A stretch of 21,169 bases of DNA. It comes from CAYJBH01 sp964370605. GTDB lineage: Bacteria; Bacillota; Clostridia; Oscillospirales; Ruminococcaceae. A program made the translations under genes and the position numbers. How positions within the stretch are numbered: the first letter of the stretch is position 1; the number at the start of each line of letters is the position of its first letter. The notes below the pieces were generated by a model. It ran no database searches and was not told the DNA's origin. It saw only the letters and a list, made by a program, of their open reading frames with translations. Of this stretch, positions 7,843 to 14,898 are shown piece after piece. The stretch is from assembly GCA_964370605.1 (NCBI GenBank), contig CAYJJX010000027.1, positions 1 through 21,169 on the forward strand, read 5' to 3'.

Positions 7843-9045
7843 CTACATCACCACGCTCACCACTACCGTCTCACCGTTTCGACTTTCGGCGGTGATCTTT
7901 GCACCGTGGGTATCGCAGATGGATTTTGCAACCGAAAGACCGATGCCAAACCCTTTTGTGTCGCTATTTCGTGAGACGTCTTCACGATAGAAACGTTCAA
8001 ACCAATCGTTGTATTTTCCTGCTGTGATATTTTCGGCATGGTTCTCTATCGAAAATATTTTTTTGCCCGAGACAATCTTCATCTTGATATTTACCGTCGT
8101 ATCGGGGAGCGCATATTTGATCGCATTTTCTGTAAGAAGTTCAAACAGCTGACCAACAGCGGCGGCATTTCCTTTGTAGATGATGTTCTGCTCGACGTCG
8201 ATCGCTAGTGACACGCCTTTCTTTTGAGCAGAGGAGGAGAATTCCTCCAGTGTCGTGAGTAGCAGGTCAGAGACGACAAAGTCCTCTTTTTGCAATTTTG
8301 TCGATTGCTCTTCCAGTTTTGTAAGCGTGATTAGATCTTGAACAAGCGTGTCAAGCCGCATTATCTGATTCTTTATGCTCTGTGTCCATTCGCTCTCTCC
8401 CGCTTCGATTTCTATTACATCACTATCGGCACGAATTATAGAAAGTGGTGTTTTGAACTCATGGCTGACATCGGTGATAAACCGTTTTTGTCGTTCATAG
8501 CTTTTGGCTATCGGCGCTACCGCAAACCTTGAAAACAGGCAGGACAGCACAAATATGACCAATACCGAAATAACAAACACCAGTGCCGAAAGATTGATGA
8601 AAGAATAAAAGCTCATCATCTCTTCCTCAATGTCAAGGAAGATAAAAGTCTCCCCTAGTGCCTCTTCGGTCTTCACATAACGAAAGTTGCCGATGGTGCC
8701 GAATGTACGCCCTTGTTCATCTGCCTCAAAGGCATAGACAACGGCATATTCCGGCGAAATGGAACTGATACTGTTTGTATCGACAAAGTCGATTTTCAGA
8801 TTGCCGTCGGTGCCAACCACAAAATAGCGTGTTGTATAGGCGATCTCTTGTGAAAATCTGTCCCGCACCACCAGCGAGGGCTGAAACTTCATGTCATTTT
8901 CTATAAGAAGTTCAAGCACTGCGTCAGAGTTGTTCATTATGCGATAGTAGTTAAGCGTATTTAAAGCAAACGCGATAATCAATATGACCGCGAGGCTGAT
9001 TGTTGTGGTGAGTATGACAAATTTCCGCTGTAATCTTTTCAGCAT
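7843..9045 (-). CDS. Sensor histidine kinase of a two-component system
   Basis: The 400-residue protein has two membrane segments (about 9-30 and 152-172) enclosing an extracytoplasmic sensor region of about 120 residues with no family I recognise. The HisKA dimerisation helix carries the phospho-acceptor His195 in TDVSHEFKTPLS, and the ATP-binding domain has an N box with Asn307 (LLTENAIKY) and a GFGIGLSVAK loop (365-374). The G1 box, normally DxGxG, reads ENHAENI, as in a subset of clostridial kinases. The protein should sense an envelope signal and phosphorylate the regulator encoded 31 nt upstream. Ligand unknown. An AGGGAACAGGG site precedes the ATG. Confidence 0.92.
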   Translation of the reverse strand: MLKRLQRKFVILTTTISLAVILIIAFALNTLNYYRIMNNSDAVLELLIENDMKFQPSLVVRDRFSQEIAYTTRYFVVGTDGNLKIDFVDTNSISSISPEYAVVYAFEADEQGRTFGTIGNFRYVKTEEALGETFIFLDIEEEMMSFYSFINLSALVFVISVLVIFVLSCLFSRFAVAPIAKSYERQKRFITDVSHEFKTPLSIIRADSDVIEIEAGESEWTQSIKNQIMRLDTLVQDLITLTKLEEQSTKLQKEDFVVSDLLLTTLEEFSSSAQKKGVSLAIDVEQNIIYKGNAAAVGQLFELLTENAIKYALPDTTVNIKMKIVSGKKIFSIENHAENITAGKYNDWFERFYREDVSRNSDTKGFGIGLSVAKSICDTHGAKITAESRNGETVVVSVVM

Positions 9046-9076
9046 TACCCTGTTCCCTTTGTTTTGATTCGGTGTC

Positions 9077-9748
9077 TCAGACCTGCTCTAATGAATATCC
9101 GGTGTTGCGTGTCGCCTTTATTATCACCTTCGCGTCGAGTGAAGCGAGCTTTTTACGTAGGTTTGAGATATAGACCCAGACGACGTTTATCTCGGCATCG
9201 CTGTCGTAACCCCAGATTTTTTCCATGAAACGTTCGACAGAGATGATGTGTTTGCTGTTTATCATCAACATTTCCATCATCTGAAATTCTTTGCCGATTA
9301 GCTTTATGCTTTTATCGTCGGTGTAAAGCTCAAAGGTCGCCTGATTGAGTTTTAGGCTACCGAACGACAATATTGATGACTTGCTGTCGGTAGAAGTGCG
9401 TGTGATCGACCTGATTCGTGCCAGCAACTCCTTCGTGTCAAACGGCTTGGTAAGATAGTCGTTTGCACCGAAATCAAGTCCAGTCACCTTATCGTCTACC
9501 GTCGACTTTGCGGTAAGCATAATGATCGGAACTTTATTTCCATTTTCCCGAGTCCGCTTCAGCACCGTCAAGCCATCCAGCTTGGGCATCATGATGTCTA
9601 AGATCACTGCATCATAGTTTTCCGCCTCGAGGTAGTCAAGTGCCTCCTCGCCGTCATAGACAGCATCGACCGAATAGTTGAAGTGGCGCAATATTTTCAC
9701 GATGGCGTGGGACAGTTCCCTCTCGTCCTCACAGAGTAACAATCTCAT
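9077..9748 (-). CDS. OmpR/PhoB-family response regulator
   Basis: The 223-residue protein has a receiver domain with the acidic pocket E7/D8, phospho-acceptor Asp51 (VILDIMMPKLDG), Thr79 and Lys101 (LTKPFD), all in the usual places. A C-terminal winged-helix DNA-binding domain (about 125-223) follows, with the family's YISNLRKKL recognition region. GAGGG lies 7 nt before the ATG. It is the first gene of the two-component operon, the kinase following after 31 nt. Direct repeats in its promoter (9811-9828) suggest that it controls its own synthesis. Other targets are not visible; the neighbouring AI-2E and zinc-ribbon genes are possible but unproven. Confidence 0.94.
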   Translation of the reverse strand: MRLLLCEDERELSHAIVKILRHFNYSVDAVYDGEEALDYLEAENYDAVILDIMMPKLDGLTVLKRTRENGNKVPIIMLTAKSTVDDKVTGLDFGANDYLTKPFDTKELLARIRSITRTSTDSKSSILSFGSLKLNQATFELYTDDKSIKLIGKEFQMMEMLMINSKHIISVERFMEKIWGYDSDAEINVVWVYISNLRKKLASLDAKVIIKATRNTGYSLEQV

Positions 9749-9799
9749 AAACAGCCCTCTTTTTTTAATTAAACATAAAACGATAGTGTTTCACTTCAT

Positions 9800-9828
9800 A
9801 TAATATAGCGCAAACCTTAATTAAACCT
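9800..9828 (-). promoter_or_regulatory. Two-component operon promoter with direct repeats at -35
   Basis: On the minus strand two 7-mers, AGGTTTA and AGGTTTG, are separated by 4 nt (11 bp start to start, at 9828-9822 and 9817-9811). Overlapping -10 candidates TATATT and TATTAT (9807-9800) follow. No good -35 box exists: the repeats occupy its place, as in promoters activated by OmpR/PhoB-type regulators. A third related copy (ATGTTTAATTAA, 9776-9765) lies between the start of transcription and the ribosome binding site. Confidence 0.5.
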
Positions 9829-9923
9829 AAAAATGATAATAAAATTGCCATGCGGAAATTTTGTGCCATGCCATCCCCCTCCGATTGCTTCGCATGGCCG
9901 TTAGAAACTAATCCGACCACGCC

Positions 9924-9976
9924 TAAAAACAAAAAAGGGGCGATATGACATTAAACTGCAATGTCCATATCGCCCC
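9924..9976 (-). terminator. Rho-independent terminator of the zinc-ribbon gene
   Basis: On the minus strand GGGGCGATATG pairs with CATATCGCCCC (11 bp), extended by a further 4 bp (CATT/AATG) past small bulges, around a 7-nt loop. It is followed by TTTTTTGTTTTT. It is a strong terminator about 125 nt beyond the stop codon. Confidence 0.9.
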
Positions 9977-10101
9977 CGCAAGTGTTTTATCTGAGATGTT
10001 GCACCGTTAAAGTCTTGTGAGAAATTTCGCTTTCAAAACTTTGGCGTTTATGCGACAAAACCGCATTGCGGACAATCATCGATCGGCTGTCGAATTGGTG
10101 T

Positions 10102-11691
10102 TTAGTATCCGGGAGGAACTAAATATTCTTCGTCCCAGGTTGCACCCAATTCACGAAGTTCAAAATAAACGGTAAAATCGTCGACTTCGTCACTGTAATA
10201 ATATTCTAACGAGCTCAGTCCGATCGCATCTTCATATACAGAGAAGGTGAGATCCGAATCGGAAGCCGTGAGGTAGTTTGCGAATATCCATGCGTCTTCA
10301 TAGCCTATGACAGGGTAGATAACACCGTCCACGATATCGACGTACATAGATAAAATTATTATTGCCTCCGGATCACTGCTGTCCGGTTCATCATAAATTT
10401 CGAAATAGAGACCATTGTCGTCTTCACGGATATGTGCCCAAACATCATATACGCCGCTTATGTCATCGGAGCCAACGTAATCATAGATGTCCATGTAGCC
10501 ATAGTAATATGTGTCCGATTCAAGTGATATCGGCGGGTTGAGACTGCCTTCACCGCCCGGTGCAGGACCCGGTGACGATGAAGAACCACCGTTCGAATCG
10601 GAATCAGGTGCAGGAGTCGGTTCCGGTGATGGTGCAGGAGTCGGTTCGGGAGATGGTGCGTAGTCAACGCCTTCTTTGTGGAAAACAAGATCAACGCCGG
10701 AGTCGAGTACATTTTCCAGAATTAGCATGTTGTTCTCGATGTACCCAATTCCTTCAATGCCGCTTCCGCTATAGTTGAAATATCCTGAATCGGTGTATTC
10801 CCAACTGCCCGATCCGCTTGTTCCGGAAATATCCATATCGAACTTGCCGTTGTCGGTGAGTTCCATCGTTACGCCGCCCGGGAAGACGTCGTTGATTGCA
10901 ATTGCAAGACCCGACATGGTTGCCTCTTCCGCATTCCACACGCCCAGTGCAGGATCGTTTGAGTCTATTTTCGGTCCTGAAAGGCCTCCGATTATAAGAA
11001 CAAGAATACCAATAACCAGACCGACTGCGGCAATTATGCCCACAATAATAAATATCAGTTTATTGTCTGAACCTTTAGCCTTTTGGGTTGCAACCGTCGT
11101 ATTCATCGGTGCTGTCGGTTGCGGATATGTACCCTGTGGAGGCGTCGGAGTAGGGTATGAACCGGGTGCCATCGGTTGTGTGGGTGGCTGATATTGGTTA
11201 GGCGCACCCATATTGCCCGCAAACGGCTGTTGTGGTGCCATCGGTTGCTGTGGTGCGACAGGTTGTTGTGGTGTCATCGGCTGTTGCGGCGCCATCGGCT
11301 GAGGTGCGACAGGTTGTTGCGGTGCCATCGGCTGTTGTGGTGCCATCGGTTGAGGTGCGACAGGTTGTTGCGGTGCCATCGGCTGTTGCGGCGCCATCGG
11401 TTGAGGCGCGACAAGTTGAGGCGCGACCGAACGCGGTGCTGTCGGCTGCGGTGTTGCCGGCTGTGGTGATATCGGTGGGGCGACTACCGGCTGTGGTGCT
11501 GTCGGTTGAGACGCCACAGGTTGAGGCGTGACCGAACGAGGAACTACCGGTTCCGGTGTTGGCATTTGAGGTGCTGATGGGGTTGGCGATGTCGGGTTGA
11601 GCGAAGCCGGTTGCTCCATTTTTGTGCCGCAACTCTCGCAAAACTTTGCGTCGTCGGCATTCTTTTGCCCGCATTCACTGCAAAAATTCAT
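10102..11691 (-). CDS. Zinc-ribbon, Pro/Gln-repeat, single-pass membrane protein
   Basis: The 529-residue protein is modular. A double CxxC zinc ribbon lies at the start (Cys4, 7, 18, 21), then a Pro/Gln/Ala-rich cytoplasmic linker (about 27-205) with a 17-residue tandem repeat. One membrane helix follows (about 212-236). The extracytoplasmic part begins with a lipocalin-like module (about 248-340: GVWNAEE, then alternating strands), then a PSPEPTPAP linker and an acidic, Tyr-rich C-terminal domain (about 388-529). Zinc-ribbon-plus-helix proteins of this design are common in Clostridia but have no established role; envelope sensing or secretion stress are guesses. AAGGGG precedes the ATG. It is a single-gene unit with its own promoter and terminator. 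Confidence 0.88.
   Translation of the reverse strand: MNFCSECGQKNADDAKFCESCGTKMEQPASLNPTSPTPSAPQMPTPEPVVPRSVTPQPVASQPTAPQPVVAPPISPQPATPQPTAPRSVAPQLVAPQPMAPQQPMAPQQPVAPQPMAPQQPMAPQQPVAPQPMAPQQPMTPQQPVAPQQPMAPQQPFAGNMGAPNQYQPPTQPMAPGSYPTPTPPQGTYPQPTAPMNTTVATQKAKGSDNKLIFIIVGIIAAVGLVIGILVLIIGGLSGPKIDSNDPALGVWNAEEATMSGLAIAINDVFPGGVTMELTDNGKFDMDISGTSGSGSWEYTDSGYFNYSGSGIEGIGYIENNMLILENVLDSGVDLVFHKEGVDYAPSPEPTPAPSPEPTPAPDSDSNGGSSSSPGPAPGGEGSLNPPISLESDTYYYGYMDIYDYVGSDDISGVYDVWAHIREDDNGLYFEIYDEPDSSDPEAIIILSMYVDIVDGVIYPVIGYEDAWIFANYLTASDSDLTFSVYEDAIGLSSLEYYYSDEVDDFTVYFELRELGATWDEEYLVPPGY
11248..11400 (-). repeat. 51-bp tandem repeat (three copies) in the Pro/Gln linker
   Basis: Codons 98-148 contain three copies of a 17-residue unit, PMAPQQPMAPQQPVAPQ, the third with one Thr for Ala. 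Inside each unit a MAPQQP sub-repeat is visible. The DNA copies differ by a few silent changes (ggtgcc versus ggcgcc), so the array is old enough to have drifted but could still change length by slippage. Confidence 0.85.
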
Positions 11692-11744
11692 ATCCCCTTA
11701 TCCTTTCTGTATATACGATCAATAAATGCAAATAATTCACCATC

Positions 11745-11773
11745 ATTATACTACAATAAAACGACGATTTCAA
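11745..11773 (-). promoter_or_regulatory. Sigma-A promoter of the zinc-ribbon gene
   Basis: On the minus strand TTGAAA (11773-11768) and TATAAT (11750-11745) are exactly 17 nt apart, about 50 nt before the start codon. Confidence 0.75.
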
Positions 11774-11885
11774 TACATTTTTAACGGCAGATCGATAATG
11801 AGTATTCGGTTAACTTTCGCAAGGTAAAACTCATGTTCGTGTCGTCACTTTTTGTTGTTCTTTTTTCTTGGTAGCGGCACCGTAA

Positions 11886-12959
11886 TTATTCCAAAATATA
11901 GATGTTTACAATCCGTTTTCCGTTTATGGCGCTTTCGGTATATGTCTCATAGAAGAGATCGACATCGATAATGCCTTCCATCAGCGCCGTGCCTGTGTCG
12001 GTAGCAATCGCATAACCGTACACGAAGCTGTCCCCCTCTGACGACGCAATATACAATTTACTGCCATAGGGTATCACGTTTGGGTTGACGGCACAACTGC
12101 CGTAGAAAAGTCCTATTCCGGATGATCCCATGCCTCTCGCGGAGTAATATCCGGTAGCAATGCCGTTCACAATGACCGATTTATAGTTTGTCGGCACTCC
12201 GTCCACGATGGGATAGTTCTCAAAACCCTCTGTTAGTGGTGAGACCGGCTCGGTTCCGTAATTGAGAATCACCTCGGCAATCGGCTGGGCGACCAACTCC
12301 TCATCGATGAGTGTAGTCTCAACCCTTTCGCCGTTTATGTATTTATGCTCATAGGTCAGTGTCCCTTCGCCGTCCATGCCCTCGACCAAAATTGCAGGTC
12401 GATCGGCACGCCGATTCATCAAAGAAGAATAACGATTAATCGTCTCGTGCTCAATGACATCGGTGATTGCCTCTTGCTCATAGGTCACGCGGAACAACTC
12501 GATAGCACTTTCAGCCATCAACATAGTCTCTGCCGCAGGTTCGGTGAAGTCGTCGCCCGTAAGCTCAATGTCATATTCTGACAACAGGTCTTGCACCGAC
12601 ATTTCATGTGTATAAACGGTTGAGCTCTCGCCGTCGGCGGTAATGTCTACCGCAAAGGCATAATCCACCGTTACAAGGTCAAGCGTCTGCGGCGTGCCCT
12701 CGGTATGTAGAATCGTCTCGACACCCTCCATGTCATAACCGACTTCGGCGGCTACCGAATGCGGTTCAAGGCCATAACCGATCACCATGTCTTTACTGCC
12801 ATGCTCATCGGTGACAAGAAAAATGTCGAGAGGGTGAGCAAAGGCAAACAAAGAGAGTGCAAGGGTCGGCACAGAAATCATCGATAACCAAAGGCGAGGC
12901 GGCACAGCTTCCACTGCGCGCCTCACCTCTTCTTTTTTTCTTAAATACCAGCAGGTCAT
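11886..12959 (-). CDS. G5- and 3D-domain cell-wall protein (YabE-like, probable autolysin or muralytic factor)
   Basis: The 357-residue protein has a basic cytoplasmic start, one membrane or signal segment (about 27-47), a DUF348-like ubiquitin-fold region (about 95-140), a G5 domain (about 155-237, YEHKYINGERVETTLI) and a C-terminal 3D domain (about 265-355). The 3D motif reads ATDTGTALMEGIIDVDLF, with Asp321, Asp332 and Asp334; the usual DTGGAIKG is altered to DTGTALMEG. Relatives (YabE, YuiC, resuscitation-promoting factors) cut or remodel peptidoglycan. It starts 14 nt after the rpsI stop and no Shine-Dalgarno site is visible before the ATG at 12959, so translation may be coupled to rpsI. 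Other starts inside the frame (ATG 12881) also lack a site. Confidence 0.82.
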   Translation of the reverse strand: MTCWYLRKKEEVRRAVEAVPPRLWLSMISVPTLALSLFAFAHPLDIFLVTDEHGSKDMVIGYGLEPHSVAAEVGYDMEGVETILHTEGTPQTLDLVTVDYAFAVDITADGESSTVYTHEMSVQDLLSEYDIELTGDDFTEPAAETMLMAESAIELFRVTYEQEAITDVIEHETINRYSSLMNRRADRPAILVEGMDGEGTLTYEHKYINGERVETTLIDEELVAQPIAEVILNYGTEPVSPLTEGFENYPIVDGVPTNYKSVIVNGIATGYYSARGMGSSGIGLFYGSCAVNPNVIPYGSKLYIASSEGDSFVYGYAIATDTGTALMEGIIDVDLFYETYTESAINGKRIVNIYILE

Positions 12960-12973
12960 AAACGAAGTATAAA

Positions 12974-13372
12974 CTAACGTTTGCTGAACTGAGGTGCACG
13001 TCTTGCCGCTTTAAGACCGTATTTCTTACGCTCTTTCATACGCGGATCACGTGTCAAGAATCCTGCCTTTTTCAGTGCCGGACGAAGATTGTCGTCGGCC
13101 TGCAACAGAGCACGGGAAAGACCGTGACGGATAGCACCTGCCTGGCCGGAAACACCGCCGCCTGCAACTGTTACCTTGATGTCATAGTTGTTGACAAGTC
13201 CGGTAAGTACCAACGGTTGACGCACTACAAGTTTGAGTGTCTCGAGTCCGAAATAATCGTCGATATCACGATTGTTAATCGTTATCTTGCCCTCGCCGTT
13301 GTATATGCGCACACGGGCTACGCTGCTCTTACGGCGACCTGTGCCGTAAAAATACGCTTTTGTTTCATACAT
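12974..13372 (-). CDS. rpsI: 30S ribosomal protein S9
   Basis: The 132-residue protein matches S9 throughout: FYGTGRRKSSVARVRI at the start, the glycine-rich VAGGGVSGQAGAIRHGLSRAL in the middle (split here as VAGGGVSGQAGA and IRHGLSRAL), LTRDPRMKERKKYG, and the invariant C-terminal SKR tail whose last Arg reaches the P-site tRNA in the small subunit. Length is normal (about 130). It follows rplM by 31 nt, the usual rplM-rpsI order, and has AGGAAAGGA before its ATG. Confidence 0.99.
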   Translation of the reverse strand: MYETKAYFYGTGRRKSSVARVRIYNGEGKITINNRDIDDYFGLETLKLVVRQPLVLTGLVNNYDIKVTVAGGGVSGQAGAIRHGLSRALLQADDNLRPALKKAGFLTRDPRMKERKKYGLKAARRAPQFSKR

Positions 13373-13403
13373 AATTTAGCTGTTCCTTTCCTGTACTGTG
13401 CTG

Positions 13404-13832
13404 TTATAAGCTGATTGCTTCGGGTTGCTGTGCCGCATTGTCATGAGCCCCTGTCTTATACACTCTCAGACGGGTCAATGACTTCGATCCAATCGTGTTG
13501 GAGGGCAACATTCCCTTGACAGCAAGGTACATCGCTTTGTCTGATCTGGTTGCCATAAGCGTCTTGTACTGAACCTCTTTGAGGCCGCCTACCCAACCGG
13601 AGTGATGGCGATAGTACTTTTGTGTCAGCTTATTGCCTGTCAAAACAGCCTTATCACAGTTAATAATTACCACAAAGTCTCCACAGTCAACCGACGGTGT
13701 GAATGTAACCTTGTGTTTGCCACGCAGAAGCATAGCGGCTTTAGCGGCAACACGTCCGAGCGGCTTGTCGGCGGCATCGAGAAGATACCAGTTGCGCTTC
13801 ACCTCGTGAGGTTTTGCGAGAAAAGATTTCAT
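13404..13832 (-). CDS. rplM: 50S ribosomal protein L13
   Basis: This is L13 of the large subunit, recognisable by WYLLDAADKPLGRVAAKAAMLLRGKHK near the start (motif residues WYLLDA and PLGR), DCGDFVVIIN, KYYRHHSGWVGG, and AVKGMLPSNTIG near the end. Two in-frame ATGs exist: 13844 lies directly against the GGAAAGGA site, and 13832 lies 12 nt after it. I chose 13832, giving 142 residues (MKSFLAKP start), which matches the family's usual N-terminus and length. It leads the rplM-rpsI operon, preceded by a consensus promoter and a structured leader. Confidence 0.98.
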   Translation of the reverse strand: MKSFLAKPHEVKRNWYLLDAADKPLGRVAAKAAMLLRGKHKVTFTPSVDCGDFVVIINCDKAVLTGNKLTQKYYRHHSGWVGGLKEVQYKTLMATRSDKAMYLAVKGMLPSNTIGSKSLTRLRVYKTGAHDNAAQQPEAISL

Positions 13833-13844
13833 TTGATGTTCCAT

Positions 13845-13934
13845 TCCTTTCCGGAGATCCCGTGCCTTCCGGATGCCCCGGATACGAAAACTCCCGGCTT
13901 GATTTTTTCAAGCACATGTTTCTGTTTATTACGC
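13845..13934 (-). ncRNA. Structured 5' leader of rplM (L13-leader-like autoregulatory element)
   Basis: About 90 nt lie between the predicted transcription start (near 13934) and the start codon. The minus-strand RNA contains a GCTTGA-N6-TCAAGC hairpin, then a domain in which CCGGGAG and CTCCGG can close a stem around inner segments ATCCGGGGC, ATCCGGAAGGC and ACGGGAT. The last stem ends at the Shine-Dalgarno site, so folding could hide it. Firmicute rplM leaders known as the L13 leader family bind L13 for feedback control; membership is judged by position and shape only. Confidence 0.55.
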
Positions 13935-13940
13935 TTGCTT

Positions 13941-13969
13941 ATTGTACAGCAGAAAAATAATTATGTCAA
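13941..13969 (-). promoter_or_regulatory. Sigma-A promoter of rplM-rpsI
   Basis: On the minus strand a perfect TTGACA (13969-13964) is followed after 17 nt by TACAAT (13946-13941). It is among the strongest promoters in the window, as expected for ribosomal protein genes. Confidence 0.9.
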
Positions 13970-14052
13970 CACTATTTTTAGTATTTTTTAATGACAAGGT
14001 ATATTTTCTTTCAAAATCGGCTATTTTCGTTTGATATCGTCCTCATTCGTGC

Positions 14053-14082
14053 TTGGCAAATTACATCATTTGTTGTTATACT
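14053..14082 (+). promoter_or_regulatory. Promoter of the TtcA-like gene
   Basis: TTGGCA (14053-14058) and TATACT (14077-14082) are 18 nt apart. Transcription would start near 14089, after the ATG at 14031, which rules that ATG out as the gene's start if this promoter is used. Confidence 0.6.
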
Positions 14083-14120
14083 TTGGAAACAACATATTTA
14101 TTTGGTCTTTGGAGGTCGGT

Positions 14121-14849
14121 ATAAAAAGATTAGAGGGTTTAACGCGAAAGGCGCTACAACATTACGAAATGATCGACGAGGGCGACAGCATTGCGGTCGG
14201 TGTTTCGGGCGGCAAGGACAGTGTTGCGTTGACACTCGCTCTTGCAAATATCCGCCGCTATTTCGGCAAACGGTTTGAGCTTCACGCCGTCACCATCGAT
14301 CCAAGATTTGGCGGTGAAGAGACCGACTATAGTGTATTGACCGATTATCTCGAAAACCTTAATGTCAAGCACCATATACTCAGGAGCGACATCGGCACCA
14401 TCGTGTTTGATGAGCGAAAAGAGAAACACCCCTGTTCGCTCTGCGCCGTACTTCGTAGAGGTGCCCTTCACAGTGAAGCGGTACGGCTCGGTTGCAAAAA
14501 AATAGCACTTGGCCATCATCTGGATGACGCTATCGAAACATTCTATATGAATCTTTTCACCGAGGGGCGGATCGACTGCTTTTCTCCGAAAAGTTATCTG
14601 TCACGCCGCGACCTATGGCTGATACGTCCACTCATCTTTGCACCGGAGGCAGAAGTGGTCAGGGCAAGCGCCCACCTCAATTTCCCAATAAAAAAGAGCG
14701 GCTGTCCTGTAGACGGCGTCACCAACCGACAACAGGCTAAGGAGTTTGTCTCGGCCCGTGCCCACCTCGATCCAGCATTTCGTCAAAAGATGCTCGGCGC
14801 ATTGATGAAATCAGAGATCGGATTGTGGAAGATAGAAAGCGAAAAATAA
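14121..14849 (+). CDS. TtcA-family tRNA 2-thiolation protein (ATP pyrophosphatase)
   Basis: The protein has the PP-loop SGGKDS (residues 29-34 from the chosen start), the paired Cys of the family (HPCSLC), GHHLDDAIETFYMNLF, and a late Cys in SGCPVDG. TtcA-type enzymes adenylate C32 of tRNA and insert sulfur using an iron-sulfur cluster held by such cysteines. The 242-residue length is normal. The start is odd: family homology begins at KRLEGLTRKAL, and a perfect GGAGG (14111-14115) sits 5 nt before an ATA codon at 14121, not an ATG. Alternatives are TTG 14109, which overlaps that site, ATG 14031, which precedes the promoter, or ATG 14169, which has no site. Divergent from rplM; the mutarotase follows after 49 nt. 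Confidence 0.85.
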   Translation: MKRLEGLTRKALQHYEMIDEGDSIAVGVSGGKDSVALTLALANIRRYFGKRFELHAVTIDPRFGGEETDYSVLTDYLENLNVKHHILRSDIGTIVFDERKEKHPCSLCAVLRRGALHSEAVRLGCKKIALGHHLDDAIETFYMNLFTEGRIDCFSPKSYLSRRDLWLIRPLIFAPEAEVVRASAHLNFPIKKSGCPVDGVTNRQQAKEFVSARAHLDPAFRQKMLGALMKSEIGLWKIESEK

Positions 14850-14898
14850 TTTACATACTAAAAAACTACATAACAACACCGAAAGGAGTAAAACCACT

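Larger units (their letters stand above)
9749..10101. other. 353-nt gene-free region between the zinc-ribbon gene and the two-component operon
   Basis: It holds, from left to right, the two-component promoter, a cluster of the heptamer GCCATGC (9847-9853, 9865-9871, and inverted at 9892-9898, the last two able to form a 7-bp stem with a 20-nt loop), the minus-strand terminator at 9924-9976, and about 125 nt of 3' untranslated sequence of the zinc-ribbon gene. No open frame with a ribosome binding site was seen. Confidence 0.5.

Noticed and set aside
11248..11400. The tandem repeats as a CRISPR array
   Set aside because: There are no unique spacers; the units are contiguous and in frame inside a coding sequence.
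11176..11674. Open frames in other phases and strands of the Pro/Gln repeat region
   Set aside because: Low-complexity translation of the 51-bp repeats; typical of periodic GC-rich DNA without stops.
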